A stretch of DNA of 8,530 bases, from the NCBI GenBank assembly GCA_015662175.1, contig DQUR01000112.1:1-8530 (forward strand), given 5' to 3'. The stretch is from Thermococcus paralvinellae. GTDB taxonomy: Archaea > Methanobacteriota_B > Thermococci > Thermococcales > Thermococcaceae. Each line of letters begins with the position of its first letter. The first letter of the stretch is position 1. Positions 1-6,507 of the stretch are shown here, in pieces. The notes under the pieces were generated by a model. That model searched no databases and had not been told where the DNA came from. It saw only the letters and a program-made list of their open reading frames with translations. Both the position numbers and the translations under genes were made by a program.

Positions 1-1
1 C

Positions 2-811
2 CATGTCTTTAAAGACAACAACTTACAACCACCAAAGACCTTAGATGAGCTTAAGCAGGTCTGTAATGTTCTAAAAGGCAGAGGAATCCAACCACTGGCA
101 AGCGGTGCTGCTGACAAGTGGCCATTGAGTGATATCTTTGAGGCTGTTCTTCTTAGAGTCGGTGGCCCAGAGCTCCACCAGAAGCTTATGAGACACGAGG
201 TAAAGTGGACAGATCCGCAAGTTATTAAGGCGTTTAAGATCATAAGCGACCTCCTCAAGCAGGGCTGCTATGGTGATCCCAAAGTTGCCATAGGTGAAAA
301 GTGGGAAGCTCAAGTGGCTAGATTAGGAAAGGGAGAGGTTGCAATGTACTTCATGGGCAACTGGATTAACTTGATGCTCCAAAGTGAAGGATATAAGCCA
401 GGTGTTGACTATGACTTAATTCCATTCCCAACGATCAATCCAAATGTTAAGCCCGCAATGGTTGCTGGTGGCGACTGGATTATAGTTCCAAAAAATGCTC
501 CACACAAAGAGGCAGCCTTAAAAGTTGCAGAATGGCTTGCAGGAGCACAATACCAAGAGATTATGGTAAGACAAAAAGGTTATCTTGCGCCAAACTTAGC
601 AGTTCCAAAAGAGGCATATGATCCAGCAGATTACAGAGTTGTTGAGATTATGAAGAATTCAGCTGTAGTGCCAGACTTGGATGACAATGTACCAAGTGGA
701 TTCCAGCCTGTAATCTGGGACGCACTCTTCAGATTATGGGCCAATCCAGATGACTACCAGAAGATTGCTGAAGACCTTGAGAAGCAGGCAAAAGATTACT
801 ATACGAGCTGA
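2..811 (+). CDS. ABC sugar transporter substrate-binding protein, C-terminal part (5' end outside window)
   Basis: The frame is open from the window edge (first full codon at position 2) to a TGA at 809-811, giving 269 residues. The TTG at 125 is internal and not a start, because matching protein sequence continues upstream of it (visible residues 1-41). This is the C-terminal two thirds of a family 1 extracellular solute-binding protein (COG1653 type). It shows the family's GKGEVAMYFMGNW block at visible residues about 109-121, then GGDWIIVPKNAP and a KEAALKVAEWL helix near 155-178. Such proteins sit outside the membrane, bind an oligosaccharide and deliver it to the permeases. The signal or lipid-anchor sequence is not in the window. 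Two permease genes follow directly, the next SD overlapping this stop codon, so they share an operon. The sugar is unknown; the glycosidase downstream suggests a beta-linked glucan or mannan oligomer, which is inference only. Confidence 0.9.
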   Translation, partial: HVFKDNNLQPPKTLDELKQVCNVLKGRGIQPLASGAADKWPLSDIFEAVLLRVGGPELHQKLMRHEVKWTDPQVIKAFKIISDLLKQGCYGDPKVAIGEKWEAQVARLGKGEVAMYFMGNWINLMLQSEGYKPGVDYDLIPFPTINPNVKPAMVAGGDWIIVPKNAPHKEAALKVAEWLAGAQYQEIMVRQKGYLAPNLAVPKEAYDPADYRVVEIMKNSAVVPDLDDNVPSGFQPVIWDALFRLWANPDDYQKIAEDLEKQAKDYYTS

Positions 812-816
812 GGTGA
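810..816 (+). promoter_or_regulatory. Ribosome-binding site of the first permease, overlapping the upstream stop
   Basis: GAGGTGA lies 5 nt before the ATG at 822 and overlaps the TGA stop (809-811) of the binding-protein gene. It fixes the permease start and points to translational coupling. It matches the usual GGTGA motif of Thermococcales. Confidence 0.75.
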
Positions 817-821
817 AGTAA

Positions 822-1703
822 ATGGGCGAAAGGAAGGATTACTTAACCAAAGACTTTTTCATCCTGATGACGCCCGCCTTTATACTCCTCTTTATTTTTA
901 TCGTGTATCCAATATTAAACACATTTTACTTGAGCTTCTTTAAGTGGGACGGTTTTACTCCACCTCAGTTTGTTGGACTTCAAAATTATGAAAAAATGTT
1001 TGATTATGAACTTTTCAGAACATCAATTAAGAATAACGTGTTTCTGTTCGTCACATTCTTGCCTTTAGTTACTCTCTTAGGCTTGGCATTCTCGATCCTT
1101 CTCCACAATAGGGAAGTTGTAGGGAGAAATGTCTTGAGAGGAATTGTTATGCTCGGTATGGTTATGCCACTAACAGTTGTTGGTATAGTTTGGATGCTTT
1201 TGCTCGATCCTCGTTCTGGAATTATTAATAAAATTATTGAGCTCCTAGGAGGTTCTCCTAGGGCTTGGATACAAGACCCCTCAACTGCAATATACTTTGT
1301 TCTGTTAGGTTCTCTTTGGGCTTGGTTGGGTTTTTCAACTACAGTATTTCTCGCCGGGCTTGAGGGGATTGACAAAGAAATTCTTGAAGCTGCAATAATT
1401 GATGGGGCAAATCCTTGGCAGAAGTTTAGATATGTCCTCCTACCTCTCTTGAAACCAGCTTTAATAGTCGTCGTCACGATGAGCTCAATTTACATCCTAA
1501 AGGTCTTTGACCTTATATTTGTGTTATCAGCAGAATCTCCTCCGCTCTATTTATCAGTGCTCGCTTATTTGGTGTATTACGAAGCGTTCTTTAGATACAG
1601 ATGGGGATTCGCAGCAGCTGTTGCTACATTCCTCACTGTGGCAGTGTTTGTGTTCTCAATAGGTATGCTAAAGAGAATGATACAGGAGAGGAGGGTTGAA
1701 TAA
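822..1703 (+). CDS. ABC sugar transporter permease, MalF/UgpA-like
   Basis: A 293-residue integral membrane subunit of a carbohydrate-uptake ABC transporter (binding-protein-dependent permease family). About six hydrophobic segments are visible: roughly residues 12-37, 71-95, 106-128, 155-180, 212-236 and 263-284. The cytoplasmic EAA loop that docks the ATPase is clear: EAAIIDGANPWQKF starting at residue 189, with G195 and the following LLPLLKP. Length and layout suit the MalF/UgpA/LacF type of partner. ATG 822 is chosen because a GAGGTGA SD precedes it by 5 nt. The gene ends in TAA at 1701-1703, sharing one base with the next ATG. It should pair with the following permease and the preceding binding protein. 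No ATPase gene is in the window. The transported sugar cannot be told from this subunit. Confidence 0.93.
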   Translation: MGERKDYLTKDFFILMTPAFILLFIFIVYPILNTFYLSFFKWDGFTPPQFVGLQNYEKMFDYELFRTSIKNNVFLFVTFLPLVTLLGLAFSILLHNREVVGRNVLRGIVMLGMVMPLTVVGIVWMLLLDPRSGIINKIIELLGGSPRAWIQDPSTAIYFVLLGSLWAWLGFSTTVFLAGLEGIDKEILEAAIIDGANPWQKFRYVLLPLLKPALIVVVTMSSIYILKVFDLIFVLSAESPPLYLSVLAYLVYYEAFFRYRWGFAAAVATFLTVAVFVFSIGMLKRMIQERRVE

Positions 1704-2527
1704 TGGTCAAGGTCAGTATGAAATACAAGGTAACTATAAACATAGTCGCTTGGATGATTGGCATAATGCTTCTAATTCCACTCTTTGGTTTGATAATGGC
1801 CTCTATCAGACCATTTAGCGAAGTTGTCTCTGGATGGTGGATTTTAAAGAATGCCCACTTTACCTTAGAAAACTACATTGATGTCCTCAATAGAGGTTTT
1901 GCGAGAAACATTTTAAATTCAATAATAATCGCAGGCTTTGCAACAATCTTGCCCCTACTAGTGTCAGGAATGGCTGCATATGGATTCACATCATTTAGCT
2001 TTCCAGTCAAGACGATGCTCTTTTTAACTTTAGTTGCTATTCAGGTAGTTCCTCAGCAGGCGGTTATAATTCCCCTCCTAAAGCTCTTCAGGGATTTGGG
2101 GTTATATAACCACATGTATGGCATAATCCTCGTGCACTCAGCCTTTGCTTTGCCCTGGACTATATTTTTCCTCAGGAACTTCTTCATGAGTATCCCAAAA
2201 GATTATGAGGAAGCTGCAAAAATTGACGGACTTAGTAGTGTTGGAATATATTTCAGAATAATCCTCCCAATAGCTTTGCCAGCAATAATAAGCGTTGCTG
2301 TCGTCCAGTTCATCTTTGCATGGCAAGATTTATTCTTTGCAATCACTCTGCTGAGACCAGAGAACTGGCCAGCTTCAGCAGGAATAACAAAATTCGTCAG
2401 CAGATACAACCCAAATTGGGGTCAACTGACAGCTGCAGGTGTTCTAACAATCTTAGTACCGTTACTCGTTTACATTACACTGCAGAAGTACTACATGAAA
2501 GGTGTTTCAGGAGGTATAAAGGGCTAA
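1703..2527 (+). CDS. ABC sugar transporter permease, MalG/UgpE-like
   Basis: A 274-residue second membrane subunit of the same importer. Hydrophobic segments lie near residues 10-34, 71-95, 104-128, 138-160, 190-215 and 244-262. The EAA loop begins at E170 (EEAAKIDGLSS), followed by IILPIALP at about 186-193. The C-terminus KYYMKGVSGGIKG resembles the short conserved tail of MalG-type permeases. The start ATG 1703 overlaps the previous stop as TAATG and is preceded by a GAGGAGGG purine run; the alternative ATG at 1718 has a poorer SD. With the MalF-like partner it forms the translocation pore. After its stop, 43 nt separate it from the glycosidase gene, a short gap that still fits one transcript. 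Confidence 0.93.
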   Translation: MVKVSMKYKVTINIVAWMIGIMLLIPLFGLIMASIRPFSEVVSGWWILKNAHFTLENYIDVLNRGFARNILNSIIIAGFATILPLLVSGMAAYGFTSFSFPVKTMLFLTLVAIQVVPQQAVIIPLLKLFRDLGLYNHMYGIILVHSAFALPWTIFFLRNFFMSIPKDYEEAAKIDGLSSVGIYFRIILPIALPAIISVAVVQFIFAWQDLFFAITLLRPENWPASAGITKFVSRYNPNWGQLTAAGVLTILVPLLVYITLQKYYMKGVSGGIKG

Positions 2528-2544
2528 TTCTTTCTTAAACTTTA

Positions 2545-2566
2545 TTTGGAGGGATTTTGGAGGGAT
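2545..2566 (+). repeat. Perfect 11-bp tandem repeat carrying a doubled Shine-Dalgarno sequence
   Basis: TTTGGAGGGAT occurs twice with no spacer, at 2545-2555 and 2556-2566. Each copy holds GGAGGG. The second copy sits 6 nt before the glycosidase ATG at 2571 and is the well-placed SD. The first copy lies 17 nt away, too far for normal initiation. It looks like a local duplication in the 43-nt gap between the permease and glycosidase genes. No clear TATA box was seen in this gap. Confidence 0.85.
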
Positions 2567-2570
2567 AAAA

Positions 2571-3773
2571 ATGAATTTTGTTTTAGGAGTCAACTACTGG
2601 CCTAGAAAAAAGGCTATGTTCTGGTGGAAAGAGTTTGAGGAGAAAGAAGTCAAAGAAGAATTTTCAATCATTAAAGACCTAAATCTCGATGTTGTTAGGA
2701 TTTTCTTGCTTTGGGAGGATTTCCAACCAAAAATTGACAAGGTTAATGAGAAAAGCCTGAAGAATCTCGGAAAAGTTCTTGACATTGTTAATGACCTAGA
2801 GCTCAAGGTAATCCCAACTTTCTTTGTAGGACATATGAGTGGAATAAACTGGCTTCCGGAATGGTTGCTGGAAGATAAACCACACGAGAGATTTCTCACA
2901 TATTCAAATGGAAAAGTTGTTGATAGGAGAGCAAGGGACATCTATGAAGACAAAGAGATTCTGAAAGCTGAGGAATTGTTATTGGACACAATCACATCAG
3001 AATTCAGTGGCTCCCCCCAAATCTATGCTTGGGATATCTCAAATGAAATAGACAACGTTAGGATACCAAGAACACCGGAAGTTGCAAAAAGGTGGCTGAA
3101 ATTTGTTTATGAAACGATAAAATCTAATGATAGTAGACCAGTGACTTTTGGCATCCATCAGGAAGACATAGACAGAAACAAAAACTTTAGAGTTCAAGAT
3201 GTTGCTCTTTACAATGATTTCCTTTGTATGCATGCTTATTCTGTTTATACGGATTTCACAGATCCCCTTGATCCCTATTTTGTGCCTTTTGCTTGTGTTT
3301 TAACAAAAGCTCTTGGCAAAAAGAACGTTTTAATGGAAGAGTTTGGAATGCCAACTACTCAAGGAGAAACCAAGAAAATAAAATCTGCTACTGGAAAAGA
3401 TATCCTAGAACACTATCTCATAAATGAAGAAGAGGCAACAAAATGGCTTGAAAAAACATTAAAGTACCTTTATGAATTTGGAACAATTGGTGCCTTATAC
3501 TGGAACTTCGCAGATTACCACGAGAGTCTGTGGGACAAGCCCCCCTTTGATAAGGCAATACATGAAAGGTTCTTTGGACTTCTCAGAAGTGACGGAAGCC
3601 TAAAGCCAACAGCATTTGTACTTAAGAACTTTAAAAACAAAATAAAAGAGCTAAAAAGAAGAGAAGTTTACATTAATGTTCCCCCAGACTACTACGAAAA
3701 ACCTAAAGAGAACTTAGCCAAACTATACAATGAATTCCTCAACAAAGTGTGTGGTGAGCATAATGAACTATAG
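2571..3773 (+). CDS. Cytoplasmic clan GH-A glycoside hydrolase, GH5-like (beta-mannanase/cellulase type)
   Basis: A 400-residue TIM-barrel glycosidase expected to cleave a beta-glycosidic bond by the retaining mechanism. The clan GH-A signature is visible in order: R43 in VVRIFLLWEDF (strand 2), acid/base E159 after N158 in WDISNEID (strand 4), the HAY motif with H221 and Y223, nucleophile E257 in LMEEFGMP (strand 7), and W311 in LYWNF (strand 8). There is no signal peptide; the protein begins directly at strand 1 (FVLGVNYWPR), so it should act on sugars already imported by the transporter encoded just upstream. ATG 2571 has a GGAGGG SD 6 nt before it. The gene overlaps the following DUF2139-like gene by 11 bp. 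Family placement (GH5 versus a neighbouring GH-A family) and the substrate (manno-, gluco- or mixed oligosaccharide) are inference. Confidence 0.82.
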   Translation: MNFVLGVNYWPRKKAMFWWKEFEEKEVKEEFSIIKDLNLDVVRIFLLWEDFQPKIDKVNEKSLKNLGKVLDIVNDLELKVIPTFFVGHMSGINWLPEWLLEDKPHERFLTYSNGKVVDRRARDIYEDKEILKAEELLLDTITSEFSGSPQIYAWDISNEIDNVRIPRTPEVAKRWLKFVYETIKSNDSRPVTFGIHQEDIDRNKNFRVQDVALYNDFLCMHAYSVYTDFTDPLDPYFVPFACVLTKALGKKNVLMEEFGMPTTQGETKKIKSATGKDILEHYLINEEEATKWLEKTLKYLYEFGTIGALYWNFADYHESLWDKPPFDKAIHERFFGLLRSDGSLKPTAFVLKNFKNKIKELKRREVYINVPPDYYEKPKENLAKLYNEFLNKVCGEHNEL

Positions 3774-5216
3774 GTTTCCCCCCAGATATGGTCCAGAATG
3801 GGGAAGTGGAGGAATATTTGGTCTCAGATACCACAATGACACCCTTTATTTTACAGTTGCATTTGAAGGAGAAGGCCATTTTATTAGAGACCACAAAGAA
3901 AAGATTTATGAATTTGAGCTAGTTGGATCTAGACCAACATCTGGTGGAGACACCTATAACGCCGTTGAAGTTGTCGATGAATTTATTTACTTTGGTGGCT
4001 GGGTTCATGCACCAGCTATATATGAGGGGAAAAATGAAAAATCAACAATAAGCTTCGTCAATAAATATTCCCATGTTCATGAATATGACACAGAAAATGA
4101 CTCAATAAGACCACTTTGGAAAGAATCAATCCATCATCCAACTGAGTGAACTGGGGAGGTTAGCGACATTATATATAACCCTTATTCTGACGAACTTCTC
4201 CTAGCAAGGGAAGATGGACATGCAAACTTGGGATTTATGAGCTTGACAGGAGGAGTGGAAAAATAAGACAATTAAATCCGGAACCAAGCTTAAAAGGAAC
4301 AATAGTTCATAATACGGCATTTTTTGGAATTGGCAAGAACTTTGGAGAGGGAATAAGAGAGATACATGCATATGACTTGATAACAAAGAGGTGGACAAAG
4401 TTCAGCTTAAGTAATGTTAGGAGTATTGATGGAGGGGCTTTTATAAGACCTGTGTTGGGAGACATGGAGTCAGCATACAACCGTTTTTTTGCTTTTGCTA
4501 GAGGAGGACTCTTTGTTGGAAATCCTCTCAATGGAGAAGATATTTCATTCGTTAGGCTCTTTGACTTCTACAATTTCTATGCTCCAATTAGGGTCAATGC
4601 ACTTCCCATTGGAGGCGGAATTTTAGTCGCATACAATGCCCATCATGATGCAGTGTATCAGCCAAAAACAGAGGAGGAAAAGCTGAACGCAACATTTACA
4701 AACATGATAAGTGGGCCAAGTGTTCTCGTTTACATAGTTCCACCCATGGTAAAGATAGTTGGAACCTTCGGTGCAAGGATAACAAGCATCGAAAAAGTTA
4801 ATGGAAAGCTGTTAATTGCCGCAAACACGACACCAAATACAGGTGCATTAGTTGCAACGCCCTTTGATACTGGACAAAGAGACATAATTGTACTTGATGA
4901 GAAAATCCTACAAGAAAATCCTCCAGCGACTAGCTTTTCCTTCTCACTTGAATACCCCTCAGTGACTAAACAACCTTTTGGTGGAGTACCTCTTGAAGGC
5001 TACAAGAATCCAAGACTTATCTTGCATCTAAGCAGGGACAATAGACTTGAGATTTTCGAGTATGACATCAAGCTACCCATCGATGAAGCATATTCAGAAA
5101 GCTTTGATGTAAAAAAGGGCAGGAATGTAATTGATCTAAGCTCTTTTACCGGTATAGTATCTTTCAAGATTGAGGAACAGGATCTAAAAGGCAAAGCGAG
5201 GATTGAGCTTAGATGA
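3763..5216 (+). pseudogene. DUF2139-like protein gene, broken by an in-frame TGA and a one-base frameshift
   Basis: Read through both lesions, this would encode about 484 residues. The start ATG 3763 has GGTGAG 4 nt upstream and overlaps the glycosidase end; an in-frame ATG at 3730 lacks that support. The first frame stops at TGA 4147-4149 (HHPTE-stop), yet the same frame continues sensibly (TGEVSDIIYNPYSDELLLARED), so a TGG Trp codon probably became TGA. A second lesion follows near 4225-4236: the frame changes by one lost base (expected LGIYELD, found LGFMSLT), after which 326 codons stay open to 5216. The protein resembles DUF2139 (archaeal, function unknown), recalled from memory. Short beta-rich repeats such as VVDEFIYFGGWVHAP and GGGILVAYNAHHD suggest a beta-propeller-like fold, an inference. 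Two lesions within about 90 bp may mean recent gene loss or sequencing error. Its place between a glycosidase and a sugar kinase suggests a role in the same glycan pathway. Confidence 0.8.
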
Positions 5217-5217
5217 A

Positions 5218-5239
5218 ATTGGGTAAATACCTGCCCAAT
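5218..5239. repeat. Inverted repeat in the gap before the sugar kinase gene
   Basis: ATTGGG (5218-5223) is matched by CCCAAT (5234-5239) across a 10-nt spacer, and a smaller palindrome GGTAAATACC is nested at 5222-5231. It lies just after the DUF2139-like stop, with a six-T run at 5256-5261 and the kinase SD at 5265-5270. It could be an operator, a weak transcript end, or chance. An AT-rich stretch at about 5237-5247 could be a weak TATA element but is not convincing. The gap (5217-5275) holds no gene. Confidence 0.35.
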
Positions 5240-5275
5240 AAATAATTTCTCAAAGTTTTTTATGGGTGATGTAAG

Positions 5276-6235
5276 ATGATATTTGCCATTGGAGAAGTCT
5301 TAATTGACTTTATAGCAAAAGAAGAACTGCCGTTAAAGGACGTTAAGACTTTTGAAAAACATGCTGGTGGGGCTCCAGCCAATGTAGTTGCTGGATTATC
5401 AAGATTAAAGACACCATCAGCACTGATAAGCAAAGTTGGAGTGGACTCTTTTGGAGAATTTCTAGTGGAAAAGCTCAAGAAAGAAGGAGTAAACATAGAG
5501 TACATAAAATTTGACAGAGAAAAGCACACTGGGGTTGTTTTTGTTCAGCTAATTGGAGCTAAGCCAGAATTCATACTCTACGATGGAGTTGCGTATTTTA
5601 ATCTAAAAATTGACGACATAGATTTCTCTTTTCTTGAAAGGGCTTCTTTGCTTCACTTTGGAAGTGTTCTCTTTGCAAGAGAACCTTTGAGGAGCACAGT
5701 TTTTAAAGTCCTCAAAAAAGCGAAAGGAAAGATTCCAATAGGCTATGACGTAAACATCAGGCTTGACTTGTGGAGGGGAAGAGAAGAAGAAATGCTCAGG
5801 GATATACAAGAAGGACTTGGACTTGCTGACATAATAAAAATCGGCGATGGAGAACTTGAATTCTTAAAGGAGTATGGAATTGACATCAAGAACTTTGACT
5901 TCGAGCTTTTGGCTATAACAAAAGGAGAAAGAGGGAGTGAAATAATCCATAGGGATATAAAAATTGAAGTGCCAGCTCACAAAGTTAAACCCGTGGATAC
6001 AACGGGAGCTGGAGACGCTTTTACGGCAGCACTTTTATCAGCACTATGGCACATGGACAAACTTAGCAATCTTGAATTCACCAGAGAAGAGCTCTTAAAA
6101 ATTGGAAAATTTGCCAATCTAATCGCTGCTCTCTCAACACTTAAAAGGGGAGCATGGAGCGTTCCAAGGATTGAAGAATTAAAGTGGTATAAGGAAGCGA
6201 AAGAAATAATCACTGGGATAAAATTTCTCCCATGA
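5276..6235 (+). CDS. PfkB-family sugar kinase, fructokinase-like
   Basis: A 319-residue ribokinase/PfkB-family kinase that would phosphorylate a sugar with ATP in the cytoplasm. N-terminal GEVLIDF leads to GGAPANV (residues 31-37), the substrate-binding signature typical of fructokinases. DVNIRLDLW follows at 158-166, and the anion-hole/catalytic motif DTTGAGD is at 241-247 with D247 the expected base. The C-terminal LSTLKRGAWSVPR is like that of archaeal fructokinase-type proteins of Pyrococcus (recalled, PH1459-like). ATG 5276 is supported by GGTGAT at 5265-5270. The gene lies 59 nt after the DUF2139-like gene and probably closes the operon, acting on a monosaccharide released by the glycosidase. 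Specificity is uncertain: 2-keto-3-deoxygluconate or another hexose is possible. Its last 26 bp overlap the convergent small gene on the other strand. Confidence 0.88.
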   Translation: MIFAIGEVLIDFIAKEELPLKDVKTFEKHAGGAPANVVAGLSRLKTPSALISKVGVDSFGEFLVEKLKKEGVNIEYIKFDREKHTGVVFVQLIGAKPEFILYDGVAYFNLKIDDIDFSFLERASLLHFGSVLFAREPLRSTVFKVLKKAKGKIPIGYDVNIRLDLWRGREEEMLRDIQEGLGLADIIKIGDGELEFLKEYGIDIKNFDFELLAITKGERGSEIIHRDIKIEVPAHKVKPVDTTGAGDAFTAALLSALWHMDKLSNLEFTREELLKIGKFANLIAALSTLKRGAWSVPRIEELKWYKEAKEIITGIKFLP

Positions 6236-6497
6236 CATTCTTCCAGCTCATGCTCGAGTTTACGAGCTCTTCCATTGTTATTTCCTTTTCCTCTGTAATC
6301 TCCGGCTCATGAGGGCTGAGTATTCTCAAGAGCTCCCCTTTTGAAAGCTTTTCCTCGTCGAATACAATCACACCTGATTTTAAATACCCATTAATGAAAA
6401 CCCTATAGGTTGCTGGATTAACGCCCAGCCTGTACTGTAAATCCATGGCTTCTTGAGGAGCAATTTTACCAAATTTGAGTTTAATAAACTTGAGCAT
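6210..6497 (-). CDS. Small conserved-looking protein of unknown function, downstream of the radical SAM gene
   Basis: A 95-residue protein starting at ATG 6497-6495, with GGTGAT (6507-6502) 4 nt upstream. An upstream in-frame GTG (6506) and ATG (6503) lie within that SD and are less likely starts. The predicted layout is strand (FIKLKFG), helix (PQEAMDLQYRLG), two strands (TYRVFINGYLKSG and VIVFDEE), helix (SKGELLRIL), then an acidic stretch rich in Glu (EPEITEEKEITMEEL) and a short C-terminal helix. This could be a small alpha/beta, ferredoxin-like fold. A match to the Thermococcales family DUF3213 is possible but is only a recollection. No cysteines or catalytic motif are visible. It follows the radical SAM stop so closely that the two must be co-transcribed, hinting at a linked role. 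Its 3' end overlaps the kinase gene by 26 bp on the opposite strand. Confidence 0.75.
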   Translation of the reverse strand: MLKFIKLKFGKIAPQEAMDLQYRLGVNPATYRVFINGYLKSGVIVFDEEKLSKGELLRILSPHEPEITEEKEITMEELVNSSMSWKNVMGEILSQ

Positions 6498-6507
6498 CGC
6501 CATCACC

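Noticed and set aside
125..127. TTG as the start of the binding-protein gene
   Set aside because: The frame is open to the window edge and the upstream residues (for example KTLDELKQV) fit the solute-binding protein family, so the gene begins outside the window.
1004..1477. Minus-strand open frame of 157 codons
   Set aside because: It lies opposite the MalF-like permease, whose EAA motif and membrane segments are clear. The minus reading shows no motif and is a shadow.
4147..4149. In-frame TGA as selenocysteine or recoded Trp
   Set aside because: Thermococcales are not known to use selenocysteine, no insertion element was evident, and the second lesion downstream breaks the frame anyway. 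A TGG-to-TGA change or sequence error is simpler.
4153..4180. GGGGAGGT followed by TTATATATAA just after the TGA, as an SD and TATA box restarting the second DUF2139 fragment
   Set aside because: No ATG, GTG or TTG lies at proper distance after the purine run, and these bases encode ordinary residues (TGEVSDIIYN) of the original protein. A restart promoter cannot be excluded but is not supported.
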